In this document: positions 1 to 12,790 of the stretch, one piece after another | Numbering within the stretch: the first letter of the stretch is position 1 | Layout: each line of letters starts with the position of its first letter | Assembly: GCF_036324505.1 (NCBI RefSeq) | Contig: NC_086368.1 | Location: forward strand, 4,431,021 to 4,495,020 | Source: Eleginops maclovinus | Lineage: Eukaryota; Chordata; Actinopteri; Perciformes; Eleginopidae | DNA: 64,000 nucleotides | Direction of reading: 5' to 3' | The notes under the pieces: model-generated | The model's database searches: none | Told to the model about the DNA's origin: nothing | The model's input: the letters and a program-made list of their open reading frames with translations, nothing else | Program-made: the position numbers and the translations under genes

Positions 1-291
1 AAATAATCCTTTGTGGATATGTAGAAATTGATTGGTGCCATTTTTAAAGGCTGGTTCTCTTTTCCGGCAGTTTCTATCACTTGTAAGTGTGAACTGGTTC
101 TAACACAAACATACTCATCCACATTCCAAAAACCGGTAACGCAATGGATCAAACGGACAAATTTGGGCTTTGCTTGTTTTTTTATTTAGATTACTTAAGT
201 GGTGGCTATATCACCAATAGATTTGCTTGAAAGTTGATACTGTTTAATGAAATATCATCCAGTTCTATATGAATGTTACTTCGTGTTTTAG

Positions 292-3200
292 GAACTTCCA
301 TGTGTGGACGGAGGCGTGGATGAGGCGGCCTGATCTTGCAAATAATGGAACATATGACGGTTGGCAAGTTCTGGATCCAACACCACAGGAGGAGAGCAAC
401 GGTGAGGACTCTCCCAACTCTGACACGTTTCTATCATACAACATAAAAAATCATTCTTCCTCTGGGAAGAAAGGACTTGTTTAGTTCTTCTGAGAAAAAA
501 GACATAATTATGATTTTAATCAATAACATTACAAACTTTACACTGAAAAATCTGAAATGTTGACTTTAACTAAATGTATTATGTCAACATATTTCACATA
601 ACTGTATTAGGTTAGTTTAAAGCAATAATATCAAGGTTAAATAAATCATAGATTCAACTTAATATTATTGCTTTGAACTAAGCTAGATTAACACAAAAGT
701 AAGGAAATTTGTGTTTGGTAGATTATTCCTTTGATGTAACAAAGCTTCTCTGCAATACATCTTATACCGTTGGAAAGCCTGTTTTCTTACCGTTCAAATG
801 GGTGCCACATTTGTGAGGAACATGCATTTGTGGGAGAAGCAGCGGAGCTGAGTATGCGGGTTGCGCCCATGAAAAATGTGACAACTCTCCTCTGCCAATG
901 CTGTAGCCAATCTCCGGTCTCGTACGGCCACCAGGACGCCTGCCTTGACTGCCCTTCACTGTCAGGCCCACCTGCACTGGAACCTCAACATGTGGAGGAA
1001 CATTATGTTCAACGATGAGTCCAGATTCTGCCTACAGCACTTGGATCGTAGGGTCACAGTGTGGAGAAGACGCGGAGAACGCTTTGCTGATTGCTGCACC
1101 GATAGAGTAGGAGTGGAGAGGATGGAATGGCTTGCAGTCCTGACCTCAACCCCACTGAACACATGTGGGATCAGCTTTAGGCGTACTGTCCGTGCCAGAG
1201 TGACCAACACAACCACGCTGGCTGACTTGGAACAAATGCTGGTTGAAAAATGGGATGCCATCCAGCAACCTGTGTGACCAGGCTGGTTAGCAGCGTGAGC
1301 AGGACAGGCTGTTTGGGCCGTGTATGGTTCCTCCACATGCTGCTTAAATGAATAAATGAATTGTTAATAAATACATTGTTGCCAATATGTCTTGTTTCAT
1401 CAGACTTCAATCATCCAATCCACCAAACATCAAAAGAGTCATCAGCAAAAAAAACCTGCCTGGCGCCTTGCTCAAAGACACCACGGCAGGGGCCCAGGAG
1501 GTGAACTGGGACCTCTCCGAGTAGCAGTCCACATTCCAAGTCTGGTTGGGTACTTAAACTGGCAACCCAACAATTCCCAGTCCAAACCCCTACTGACTGA
1601 GCCACTGCTGAAACTAATACATTTATGACATTTTTTGACATAATACTTTTAATTGAAGTCAAAGTTGGCACCAAAGTAACAGTTTTAATTCCTGCATAAA
1701 ATGGTTTAAAGTCCCATTACACAAAACTACTCTGTGGAAAATGAACTGTTTTGATTTTTACCCTTTCTCCCCTGCAGGTGTTTACTGCTGTGGTCCTTCC
1801 CCGGTGAAAGCCATCTTAAATGGAGGGACGAACCAAAAATATGACACCCCATTTGTGTTCGCTGAGGTCAACGCCGACTGTGTCGCCTGGCTGGTCAGTG
1901 AATAAAAAACACACACGGTTGGAAATAGCTTATTTTTCCTGAGTCTGTGTTATGATTTCTGGCATTTTGTTTCTATTCTCTTTATGATCTGGCAGGTCAA
2001 AGCTGACAACTCAAAGGTGAAAATCTCAACTGACACAAGAAGGGTGGGTCAATATATCTCCACCAAGTCGGTCGGTTCAAGGAGGAGGAATGACGTCACC
2101 GACAGTTACAAACACAGAGAGGGTGAGTAGTTGCCTAAACATAGACACATATACTGTATACAGTATATCATTCTTTGCAATCCTACTTATCTTTATCCTC
2201 TTAAGGTAGGAATGTGGACACTTCCTGTTTTCTGTAAAGTGCTTCACATTCATTTGCTCATAGCACATACAGTACATCCGTTACAGTCAACATAAATTCC
2301 ATTACAATATTTTATTCCAGTATAGCATTTTAAATTCCGTTTGACCTTATTCTATTAAAGATTTACTTTATTCTTGCATAGATCATTTTACTTAAACAAT
2401 AGTGTCATTTACACTATTTTCTTGGTGTAGTTTATGTCTTTTTTAAATTTTCTGAACAGAGGGAATAGTTTGTTGCATTATTAGAAGAACCTGGGAATTG
2501 TGATGTTTATTTCCATAAACTGCACTGTAGATATTGTGCATATGAACATAGCATTTGCCTCATGAAACAAATGTATATGCAGACTCAACTTCCTTTGGTT
2601 TTACTTTAGCATATTGTTTTGTTTTGAATTAATACTTCTGAAAACTGAATTTCAACTTTTTCTTTTTATCTAAACTACGGACATTTAGACACAAACTGTA
2701 GAATATTGAGGTACTTGTATTTCACTTTAATATTTCACAATTATTGTACTTAATTTAACTCTTTTCATTTGATAACTTAAGTTAATTAAAAATTTAGAAC
2801 AACAACACAAAATATAATCAACAAATAAATGATGATGCAAATATAATAAATAAAGAATAAGCTCATATTTCACTAACGTCAGGTTATGAATGCATTCATA
2901 TTTATGCTACAATAATTTAACGTGTTATTTTGAGCCAGTGCAGTATGAGAAAACATACTTTGTGTAGTATTCCTTTTGATGGAAATACTTTTTTTTTTTA
3001 CTATTCAAAAATGTTATACATCAATAAAAAAATAAAATAAGTTAACATCAAACATGCTTCCTCTTTATAATTAAAGGAAGTCATTAGAAAAAAAATATGC
3101 AGAAAAGACACAATTACACAGTCTGGGGAACTGCACCTATTCACCCTATTGAACATACGATACATTCAGATCCTTTACACAATCAATGAAGGGCCTCCAT

Positions 3201-6200
3201 ACAATCTCAAACACATGCTGTCTTGATCCTAATAGGAGATTTTTTTCCAATGGGAGGCCTGACAGCATTCATCACAACCAATGAGCTTGGGCTGTGACCC
3301 TTTGTCCAAAACAATGCAATACAGGTTTTGGCGTAGAGCAAGCTGAGGTCTATACATGTTCACTCATGTTTACTATATTTTGATTGCAGGATCAGAGAAG
3401 GAGAGGGCTGTCTTTAAATACGCCAAAACCAAAGATTACTCCAAAGTTGATGATGACGAGGAGTTGGGGATGGTTGGAGTGATGGAGAATGACGAGGAGG
3501 ACGATCAGACAGAGGACAATGTTAATGTTGAAGAGACAGAGGGCGACCAGAGTGAAGAGGAAGAAGATGATGAGAGTGGAGAGGAGGATGACAAAGAGGC
3601 GGGGAATGGGACCACAGGAAGTACTGATGCAGTTACCATGCATTTTGAAGAGGTGCTTCCTAAAACTCAGAAATGAATCATCATTTTACCACTTACCTTG
3701 ACTAAACGTTTTTTAATATGTTTTGTGGTTTGATATCTTGGCAATGGTGACGTGAAGCTATGCAACCATTTATAGAGGTTATCCCCCTGAACAAATCAAA
3801 ACATTGGTTCGCCAAAGATGTTATTTTGTGCAACTTTCCGAAATCCAATGGAAAAATACCGTTGTATTTTTTGTGGAGGGAAACTTGGCAATGCTTATTT
3901 CAGTGTCAGCCTACAAAAATACTTTTTCTCAAGACTTCTTTCCTTTTTTTGGTACAATGTTGAATTTTTGGAGTTCTTGCACTGCAAATGATTGCTAACC
4001 AATCACGTTGTACTGAACAGTTTGAGTTGCACCTGTATTTATAAAACAACCCCAAATCTACATGTTTGAACTCAAGCAGCGCATACCATATCCAGTCATT
4101 CACAATGAAAGTCCTTCAACATATAATATCACTGTTTATTTATCATAATTTGTAAAGGCCTTTTGTCTTTTGATTATTTTCGCATTTTTAAAGACATTTA
4201 CTGTGGTTAAGGTTTCATTGTTGCTCAAAGTGGTCCCAAAGACCTTGAAAATAATTATTCAAAATACAAATTCATAAAACACTTTAAAAAAAACTCTAAA
4301 ATGAGATATTCACACCATTTTTATGATTATAAGAGTAACTTCTCGAGAATTCAGTCACAGGTTGAGTCATGTGGCACTAACGCAGACTGTTTGGGCATGT
4401 AACAATTTCACACTGATATACCAAGCAGACGCTAATCGGTGTCATGTATTTTATTATTTATGTTTTTAATGATTTATTCAAGATGTATCTCTTTCATTTT
4501 GACTTGAATGGTAGTGTACCCTAGAGTTGTTTATTGGGACTTCATATTGTATATGTTACCTGTTCTCATGCTACTCTTAGGTTTAAAGGGGCCCTATTGT
4601 GCTTTTTGGGTTTTCCCTTTCCTGTTGTGTTTTATATAGGTTTGTGTGCATGTAAATGGTCTGCAAAGGCTGAAGATCCTGTATTCCCTCATGAGGGAGT
4701 TTCTCTCCCACACACTCCCCCCATGCATAGCACTTATGTATCTATTGGCTTGCGCTTCAACACATTGTACGTGATAGGCTAAGGGACAGGACATCGCTAA
4801 GTGGTTGATCACAACAGAGCCGGCCAGCTAACCAATCAAAGCAGACTGGGCTCTGGTTTCAGACAGAGGGTGAAAAGAGGCGCTGCAGCACAGGCAGTAT
4901 GAGAAAAATAAAGAGCTCTTTAAAGCATTAAAAGCATTTAAGAAAACTTGGAAGCATGGAGACATGCAAAATACAAATATGAACCTGAAGATTTCTTTTT
5001 GATAATGCACCAAACTCAGAATCTGTATTATATAACATTATGTCCTCTCGTGTGTGCTACAGGTGACTCCGCCGAGGAATGGTAAGGATGTGAGGCTGAG
5101 GCTGGTGCTGCGTAGTGAGAGCCGCTCCATCAGGTCGCTCTCCGTCAACATCAGCGTTCAGGCCATGAGGTACAATGGTGTACCGACGGTGAACATCCAA
5201 ACAGTGGTAAAGGACAAGATACTGCTGCCCAGGAGAGGTGAATCTTCTGCGAGAGATATTTTTCTGCAAAGAGATGTTACTGTTTAATTTTGGAGGCAGA
5301 TATCCATAGGGGTGGTCTTATCTATGTGGATACAAAAAAGTAACCCAAACTAAAAAACATAGTGATTAGATAGTAAGGTAGTAGGGTCATTGGAGGTAAA
5401 AACACATATATAATCAACTGGTAGTAGGGTGGGGTAACATTTGGAGCAAAACTGTATTGTTATCATAGAGTGATATATTTACAGAAAAGTATTAAAGTAT
5501 GCAGTATCAAACGTGGCAGGAAAAAGAACAAGCCTCTTCAAGGCTTGATACTGTCCTTCATATTTTGGTCATTGTAGGTCAAAAAAAACCTGCTGATAAT
5601 TAAGTTGGGGAAAGCAGCAAATAAATCAAAAAACGTTGCTTTCCAATCTTAAAATGTTCAGTGAAAAATACTCAGATTCTCCAGTGAGTCCGTTTACCTT
5701 CTTTTGAATTGTTTTTCTTTCTTGAATGAGTACAACAAAAATGGAACAAAATTGAGTTTCTTTTCAAAACAAGTAAACAGAAAAGCATCTGCAATGCTTT
5801 TTCTATTTTTCTTTTTACCTGACTAAATTGTCAAAGAATCATTAGAGTGAGGGGCAGGACACAACTCTACAAAGTTACTTCAAAATAAAAGCACTAGTTT
5901 GCTAAAATACACTTGCATTGAAGCACTACAGTATTCTTATGAAGGAACGACGTTAACTTATTTTTGAAAATCCTAATACTCAAAATCTATTACTTCAGTG
6001 CCAGGTGGTTAATGTTTTGTAAGAGTCTTCAGTATCAGAGTCAGAAGAAGAAGCAGGAGTTCTTTATTCGTCCCACAGTGGGTACATTTACAATGTTCAT
6101 TAAAGGGACAGGGTAGACACATTTAGAGATATCTCTCTTCCTCTGTCTCTTGTAGTTTTGATCATCCCGATCCGAGTCCCGTTCTTGGCTTACCATAAGG

Positions 6201-8333
6201 CCATGGTGGACTGTTTCAGCTTGAAGGTTTCAGCTTTGGTCATGGATAAAGAGAGGCCCAACACCGCCTACCTGGCTGAGGACAATGTCGTGCTGATCGA
6301 CCCCCCCATCTCCCTCACGGTCAGTCCAAAAAATGGCAAAAAATTAGAACAACAACATATTTAAAAAAAGAAAAGTTTAATAAGCATTTGAAGAAACTTA
6401 ATAATTTGTAGTTCATCTAAACTGAGGTAGACCCATGATAAGCCTGCATATTCTGTTATCAATATATTGTCTTTGTGAACATCTTTATTGGTGTGCTTTT
6501 GCCTTTATTGGAAAGTATTGGACATGTAGCAATGGACTCAATTAATGTGCTCAGGGCCATTCGATTATGAATCAATCATCAAAATACTTGGAAAATGAAG
6601 TTGTGGGACAGTTGCACTATTAGACTATAACACATCAATATTTGTATAAATATAAGTTGAAATAAAATGTGCAATAAAAGTCTTGTAGCCACAGTGACAC
6701 AGCTTCTGAGGGAAGGAGGCAGGACGTCCTCCACAGCAGAGACACTCTGAAGACTCAGGGTCATGTTGAGGACATGATGAAGCTCTCAGTACAATCCTTG
6801 TTGGCCCAAACAGACTGGAAGCCATTGATGGAAATATTGTAATCAGATATATTCTGGTGCAGTCATGTTACACTCCGGATATTGCGTCTGACTCATAGCT
6901 AACAGCGTTAGCATGTCCCTTACCATCCAATGATCTTACGTTGCCCATTATGAGAGGGGAGAGACACGGTTCATATCTAATTTTCTCTATAAATCTGGAC
7001 CCAGCTCTCTTTCTTCATCTATTCATTTCACCCTGCATCCTGTGTGTCCTGCTATAGATTTCAGTTCTGACCACTATGCTTGCCGGTTTTAGCATGATTG
7101 TCTTCTTCCTGATGTAAACAGTGCCAACATGGGGCTGCTGCACAACAGCGGTGTGGATGCAAAAAGCAGCAACTCACCAGCGAAACAACAACAAAACAAC
7201 ATCTCTCTACAAGAAAGTTTAGAGAGCTTAATAAATGGCTAATAGAAGCTACAGACAGAAAAACAAAAAGTGATATCAAATAAGAAATATGTAAATTGAA
7301 AATAGTACAGATCCAGCCTGATTAACTTGCCTGATAGGCTTCATGCAATGTTGGCACATTTGCACTAGTTACATAACTACAAACACTGATTTAAGAAGAT
7401 ATAACCTTTTTGGGGGGAAATGGCATATCATAAAAACACAGCTTTAATATAGGCTGTTTTTCTATCATCTTCATGATTTTCTGATGTTTTTAAATCATTT
7501 GTTAAAATGTGTCCCAGGTTTCCAGGAATGTCAAAGCGGGACACAGGAAAAGAGCGGAGGTGACTTTCCTGAACCCGACAAACAATGAGACGCTGTGCAA
7601 CTGCACTCTGACCATCTCCGGAAGTGGACTGATGAGGGACGAGGTGGTGTTCAGGTGAGTGTCTTAGTGTGTGTGACATAACCTCACAAGTTTAATGCTT
7701 TTAAAGTGTTAAGGCAGGTTATTACTGGATTATAAAGATGGCCAACAATCACTGTCACATGAAACTACTATGTAATTTTTTATCGTCTTATTTAACAATG
7801 TGTTGTAACATTCCTTCCAACATTATTGCAGATCTGCTGTAAGCTAGCTAGCTAACATAAACTGACAAAACACTTAGAACTATGAACAGACTAACTCTGC
7901 CAACAGCGACAATTCATAATCCCCATTGCACCAAGTGCTCCGGTCCCAGCTGTGTGCGTCACTTTTAAGTGTCCCCTGGTTCTCGTGTGTTTTCCTGTAA
8001 TGACTGGCTGTTTTGAATATAGATAAAGACGAATTGGCAGCAAAGAAGGTTTTGAGGTTCAATCGCCAAAGCATTAGTTAAAAGTTGTGTTGCCTATCAA
8101 AACTCTGAATAACAGATGTAGGATTATTCACAAACTGAGCCATTCAGAGTCTTTTTGATATGATTACTCTTTGTGTTTCCTGCAGGATGCCAGACTTGAA
8201 GCCAAAGAACCGTATTCGTGTCATGTTCTCTTTCGTTCCCTACAAGTCCGGTAAGAGGACTCTGGTGGCCGACTTCGACTGCTCCACCTTCAGGGACATC
8301 AAGGCCAGTCGCATCATCAACGTCCAGCCGTAA
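292..8333 (+). CDS. Transglutaminase copy 1, 3' part (exons 8-15 of 15)
   Basis: Calcium-dependent protein-glutamine gamma-glutamyltransferase; the family cross-links Gln and Lys side chains. Exons: 292-401, 1778-1893, 1996-2122, 3390-3652, 5063-5237, 6156-6319, 7518-7654, 8186-8333 (TAA). All borders are AG/GT and all phases join without a stop, giving 412 residues. The first exon holds the catalytic His (NFHVWTEAW) and Asp ([10 protein letters not shown]). The next holds the family signature [11 protein letters not shown], then an acidic linker (3390-3652), then the two C-terminal beta-barrels ([47 protein letters not shown]). The exon with the catalytic Cys lies left of the window, so I cannot say whether the gene is intact. 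Exons are numbered by copy 2, to which they are nearly identical. Family is certain; the paralogue (TGM2, TGM5 or a fish-specific form) is not. Confidence 0.93.
495..700. mobile_element. Palindromic MITE, copy A (right arm truncated)
   Basis: A block with the arm tgttgactttaactaaatg and a core aaagcaataatat, followed by the inverted core aatattattgcttt. Related blocks lie at 57140-57318 and 62770-63005, where the far arm reads as the reverse complement of the near one. Copies A and C share left flanking sequence too (ttctgagaaaaaagac), so the element may begin slightly earlier than drawn. No coding capacity. Confidence 0.55.
895..1345 (+). pseudogene. Tc1/mariner transposase relic
   Basis: Reading + strand, the translation gives NDESRFCLQ, then [16 protein letters not shown], and in another frame a C-terminal part with [17 protein letters not shown] and KWDAIQQ. 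These match Tc1-type transposases around the second catalytic Asp (F-T/N-DESRF) and the conserved C-terminus. The segment between them, including the third acidic residue, is deleted and the frame is broken, so it is a dead fragment. It lies in intron 8 of the transglutaminase gene. No terminal repeats were identified. Confidence 0.82.
1445..1620 (-). repeat. tRNA-derived SINE-like repeat
   Basis: On the minus strand the sequence starts cagcagtggctcagtcagta (box A-like), then about 40 bases on has ggttgccagtttaagtaccc (box B-like), followed by a GC-rich body ending gagcaaggcgccaggcaggt and a T-run. This resembles a teleost tRNA-derived SINE. The boxes are diverged, so the call rests on layout more than exact match. 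Confidence 0.5.
2123..3389 (+). other. Intron 10 of transglutaminase copy 1
   Basis: Very AT-rich, no coding or mobile-element signal seen. Its first about 220 bases are almost identical to the same intron in copy 2 (61326-61545), and similarity continues in patches to the 3' end. Confidence 0.7.
3390..3652 (+). other. Acidic linker exon of copy 1
   Basis: The exon starts with the conserved end of the catalytic core (ERAVFKYAK) and then runs into about 60 residues made mostly of Asp and Glu (for example [32 protein letters not shown]) before rejoining the beta-barrel at MHFEE. Usual family members have a short linker here. The donor is the weak site gag/gtgctt, shared with copy 2 (gag/gtgcat). 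Confidence 0.85.
3653..5062 (+). other. Intron 11 of transglutaminase copy 1
   Basis: Matches intron 11 of copy 2 at both ends (3680-4150 and 5005-5062) but carries an extra stretch of roughly 835 bases, about 4170-5005, which includes a MITE (next entry). Nothing coding seen. Confidence 0.6.
4585..5000 (+). mobile_element. Teleost-type MITE, right end truncated
   Basis: Begins taaaggggccctattgtgc and ends with the stretch aatacaaatatgaacctgaa, a layout I recognise as a common fish non-autonomous repeat whose complete right end would mirror the left. Here the mirror end is missing. The matching intron of copy 2 lacks it. Confidence 0.5.
5238..7517 (+). other. Introns 12 and 13 of transglutaminase copy 1
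   Basis: Introns 5238-6155 and 6320-7517, separated by the exon at 6156-6319. A short motif near 6045-6105 (ttctttattcgtcccacagt) resembles a LINE 3' tail. Sequence at 6680-7060 is less AT-rich and may be an old LINE fragment, but I could not place it in a family. Otherwise nothing seen. Confidence 0.45.
7655..8185 (+). other. Intron 14 of transglutaminase copy 1
   Basis: Unremarkable intron between exons 14 and 15. No repeat or coding signal recognised. Confidence 0.6.
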
Positions 8334-9640
8334 ACTCTTTACGAAACAAATCGTCAGGTTTATAATTCTTTATGAGGCGTTTTTACTTTCAAATCATTCG
8401 GGGATTTTCAGAAGGAAGACCAAATTGGTTTTATTCAATGGGGGCTACAGTATTTACAAAAAGTAGCTGTATGTACGACTATCAACTGTGATTTTAACTG
8501 AGACATGTTTTCTTTCCACTTTGCATCATGGCCTTTTCCTCGGTACTGCTACTAATCCTGTTGTGGTGTTAAATATTGGTATAATGGAAAGATGCTAAGT
8601 GCTACTTAGCTCAGGGAAATTTAATGGAAAGTGTATACAGTTGTAGAAGTCACTTTACTTGAAATTGCAACATTTTAACTTTACAAATGTAACAAACAAT
8701 GTAAGCCTGTAATCATGTATACTGATTAAAATCAGGTAAAGCAAGCTGCTCCCCACGAGGCATAAACACAAATACAATTAAAATGTACATTTATCATCTC
8801 AAAAGAACATTACTGTTAAAAGAGTCGGACTGTGAAACCCTTACACTTGGCACCGCCCTGGTTCCTCCAACAAAAAGCCTTTTGATAATTGCATGATAAT
8901 TAACATGTGCAACATTATCCAAGAAATGTGGGCTGGGTTCACAGATGAACACCACTTACTTGATTTTCAAAGCTTACATCTAAAAGTAGATACACATTTT
9001 GAACTCTTATATACAACTTTTATCTTTAGAGGGATGTTCAGGGTCCAATTTGAACTTTAGTCTCAATCGCTTAGCTTTAATTGCACCATGAAATCCATGT
9101 ATCAATCATCTATCAATGCTCGGACCTGCTCCTGATGAAGTGTTGCGCATTCAAATGATGTGAAAGCGGGACTGCATCTTTTTATATGGTGTATCAAAGT
9201 CATAATCACACAAATAAAGATAATTGAAAGCCATATGTTGAACCCTCTGTTTTTAAAAAAAGTTAAGGGCATGTGTGTGGTCATTTCTTCCCCATTACAA
9301 TGTGACTATAAGGTGCTCATCAGAACTAATGTGCAATTATATTAGCAACTGCCAAGACTTATCACGTAGAACTGGCTTTCTGAGTCACACTTTGTTTTGA
9401 AAAATCATGTATCACAATAAAACTGGACACATATTAGTACTCTTTGTTTAAAATGAGTCAAGGATGACAAATCACTGACTGAATAACATTCCATCACATC
9501 TCAGTTTCAATGTTGTGTTCCCAGCTTGTTTCCAAGTGACCGAAAACACAACCTGCACACTTTATAAAAAATGTCCTCTTTCATGTCCTTCTTTGTGGAG
9601 TCCATGAAAGATGAAAGCAACAATATATTAAATGTGAAAA
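8334..9640 (+). other. 3' UTR and downstream region of copy 1
   Basis: Follows the TAA at 8331-8333. AATAAA-type signals occur only late (near 9210 and 9415), so the 3' UTR may be about 1 kb; the true end cannot be placed from sequence alone. No coding signal seen. Confidence 0.4.
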
Positions 9641-9644
9641 GTAA

Positions 9645-9950
9645 CATTATAGGTTTTTTAATATAGCACATTTAATTCAAGACACAATAGCAATTCAAAG
9701 CACTTTCCATAAGTATTAATGCAAAGAGAAAAACAAAATAAAACAATACAGACTCCTAGCACTTCAGATGATCCGAAGGATCAACACGTGCTGATTCAAC
9801 TTCAAACATTCCTCAGATCATTAATGACCAGTTTAAGCATTACTACTTTTCTTTATATCAATCAGAGGTAGACACTAATTTGCCTGAAATTCAATCGTTT
9901 CTCAATTCCTTAAATATCCCAAAACTTTCACCGGACTCGCAGTACTCCTT
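9645..9950. mobile_element. LINE fragments (L2-type 3' tail and L1-type ORF2 piece)
   Basis: At 9650-9745, minus strand, is a diverged copy of the same 3' tail that ends the LINE at 9953 (tatagcac...caattcaaagcactt). At about 9835-9950, plus strand, a reading gives LYQSEVDTNLPEIQSFL and NIPKLSPDSQ, which match the segment just before the reverse-transcriptase domain of L1/Tx1-type ORF2. Two small dead pieces side by side. Confidence 0.6.
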
Positions 9951-9952
9951 AG

Positions 9953-12270
9953 GCAAGGCAAGTTTAATTATATAGCACCTTTCAACACAAGGCAATTCAA
10001 AGTGCTTTACAAAAATGAAAGACATTAATAGCATTTAAAAGTAGTGCAGCATAAACACATTATAAAAAGGCATTTAAAACAGTCATTTAAAAGCAAAGAT
10101 AATGAAATAAACACAACAGGTATAGTATGCATGAATAAAAGTCACAGTGCAATGTTTGTTTGGAGTGATATTTGGAGCATAATAACTGAACGCTGTTTCT
10201 CCATGTTTAGTTCTAATTCTGGGGACAGAAAGCAGACCCGTCCCAGAAGACCTCAGAGTTCTGGATGGTTCATAATGTAGCAGGAGATCAGGAATGTATT
10301 TTAGGCCGAAACCATTCAATGCTTTATAAACCAGCAGCAGAACTTTGATATCAATTCTCTGACAGACAGGAGCCAGAGTAAAGACTTCAGAACTGGGCTG
10401 ATGTGATCCACTCTCTTGGTGTTAGGGAGGACTTGAGCCGCGGCATTCTGAATCAGCTGCAGCTTTCTAATGGATTTCTTAGTGAGACCTGTAAAGCCAC
10501 CGTTACAGTAGTCCAGTCTACTGAAGATAAAAGCATGGACATGTTTTTCCAGATCCCGCTGTGACATTAGACCTTTAATCCTAGATATGTTCTTCAGGTG
10601 ATAGTAGGCGGACTTAGTAATTGTTTTAATGTGACTGTTGACGTTCAGGTCAGAGTCAATGACTACACCTAGATTGCTGGCGTTAGCTGTTTTGAACATT
10701 GCTGCCTGAAGTCCAGCACTGATTTTTTTGTCGTTCCTCCTTTGTTCCAAAAACAATTACCTCAGTTTTGTCGAAATTTCTGACTCATCCAGTCATTAAT
10801 TTGTTCAATGCACTTACTCTGTGTTTTAATTGGAGCATAGTCTCCTGGTGAAATGGTTATGTAAATATGTGCATCATCTGCATAGCTATGGTAACTTGTT
10901 TTGTTGCTTTTCATTATCTGAGCCAGTGGAAGCATGTAGATGTTAAAGAGAAGAGGCCCCAAGATGGAGCCTTGAGGAACCCCATTTGTCATATTTGTCA
11001 GCTCTGATGTGTAGCTGCCTATAGAAACAAAGTGTTTCCTGTCCTTTAAGTAGGATTCAAACCAATTTAGAACTGTTGCCGAAAGTCCCAACCAGTTTTC
11101 TATTCAGTCTAGTAATATGTTGTGGTCAACAGTGTCAAATGCAGCGCTGAGATCTAATAATACTAACACTGAGATTCTGCCACTGTCTGAGTTGAAGTGG
11201 ATGTCATTGAAGACCTTAACAAGAGCAGTCTCAGTGCTGTGGTGCGGTCGAAAGCCTGACTGGAACACATCAAATCAGTTATTTACATCCAAGAAATTAC
11301 TCAGTTGTTTAAAAACTACTTGTTCAATGATTTTACCTAGAAATGGGAGGTTTGATATGGGCCTGTAATTACTCATTGAGGAAGCATCTAGATTATTCTT
11401 TTTTAAGAGCGGTTTAATGACTGCAGTTTTTAGGGCCTGTGGAAATACACCTGAGTGAAGAGACCTGTTTACTATATGAAGTAGCTCTGAGGACACGCTA
11501 TGAAAAACATTTTTTTAAAAGCTTGTAGTTATAATATCAAGGCAGCAGGAGGAGGACCTCAGATGTGTACAACGTCCTCTAGGTCTTTATCATTAATCTG
11601 ATGGAATTGTGTCATGGTGTTTGAATTTTAAGTGGACATAAGGACAACACATTTGCTGTACCTGATACAGAAACACCGACTGCCTGTCAAATTTTCGGAA
11701 TGTTGTCAGTGAAGAAGGAAGCAAAGTCATTGCAGGCCCTGGTGGATAGAAATTCAGAGGCTACTAACACTGGGGGGTTTGTTCGTCTCTCAACGGTAGC
11801 AAACAAGGCACGTGAGTTGTTTGTGTTTTTGGCAATGATGTCAGAGAAGAAAGACTGCATTTTTCAATTCCAGATTATAAAAGCCAAGTCTTCCTTTATA
11901 GATTTCTAAATGAACCTGGAGATTTGTTTTTCTCTACCTGCATTCAGCTTTTCTCCACTCCCTTTTTTCTGTTCTCACGCTCATGACCTTTCTCCATGGA
12001 GATATTTTCTTTCCAGACACTTCCTTTACCTTAGTAGGAGCAATGGCATCTATAACCATTTCTATTTTTAAATTAAAAGAATCTACTCACTCATTCACTG
12101 AGATGTTAGCAAGGGCTAGTGTCGAAGAACCATTTCCCTTTAGTACAGCGGTTGAGCTCATATCTGGAAGGTATTTTGCACTTTATGAAAGAAGCATGAT
12201 TTTTTCACCAGTGTGTGTACATATGATGAGAAGACCTAGAGAGGTCAATTCCAATTTTTGGCGTTGATGA
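9953..12270 (-). mobile_element. L2/CR1-type LINE, reverse transcriptase and 3' end
   Basis: Minus strand. In order: a segment with NYRPISNLPFLGKIIEQVV, then GVPQGSILGPLLFNIY, the catalytic YADD at about 10873-10884, then LGVVIDSDLNVNSHI and a C-terminal part with SRLDYCNGGFTGL. The 3' tail ends near 9953 with the widespread fish motif tttatatagcacctttcaac-like sequence. Interrupted by several stops and frameshifts, so inactive. It is the 3' half of the LINE whose endonuclease half is at 15695-17740; foreign DNA lies between. Confidence 0.8.
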
Positions 12271-12679
12271 TAAGGATAAGCTAATGTTAACAGTCATATT
12301 CATACCCCATGGACACTTTTTACATTCAAATATTGTACAAAAACTGTGCAAGGTGTATTATTTTTTTAATAAGATTGATTGATTGTAATTTATTTAAAAT
12401 GCGCAAGGAAAACACGTCAACAACAATTGGCAGAAACAAAAACAAGGAGCTTTTTCTTTTTTTTCTTAACACATCTGAAAAGGAGTGGGAAGAAGTATAC
12501 ACTTGTTTAATGCCCCCCCCCCCCCTTTCATAAAAATCATACAACTATTAGAAACTACTACATGCTCCCTTTAGTTAAAATTAAACTTGCAATTAATGCA
12601 GTTAATACCTGAAAATAATTATATATCATTAAGGTTATCCACTTGGAAGCACAGAACTAGAATATTTCTTAAAGCTGAA

Positions 12680-12790
12680 GTATATACTGTACATAATATA
12701 CAGTATACCTACATATACACATATCTACATACATGTACATACACCCATATACACAGGAATTCATACATTACATACGTAAACACAGCCATT
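12680..12790 (+). repeat. Low-complexity (ACAT/ATAC)-rich tract
   Basis: Alternating acat/atac runs such as catatacacatatctacata. Simple repeat with no coding meaning. Confidence 0.6.

Larger units (their letters stand above)
402..1777 (+). other. Intron 8 of transglutaminase copy 1
   Basis: Long intron loaded with mobile DNA: a MITE half (about 495-700), a Tc1 transposase relic (about 895-1345) and a tRNA-derived SINE on the minus strand (about 1445-1620). The matching intron of copy 2 (60280-60977) lacks the Tc1 and SINE pieces, so they arrived after the duplication or were lost there. Confidence 0.7.

Noticed and set aside
1445..1620. A true tRNA gene
   Set aside because: Box-like motifs are present, but no cloverleaf or acceptor stem can be drawn; a SINE fits better.
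7000..7300. Minus-strand frame in intron 13 of copy 1
   Set aside because: No motif; hydrophobic and Ser-rich reading typical of shadow frames.
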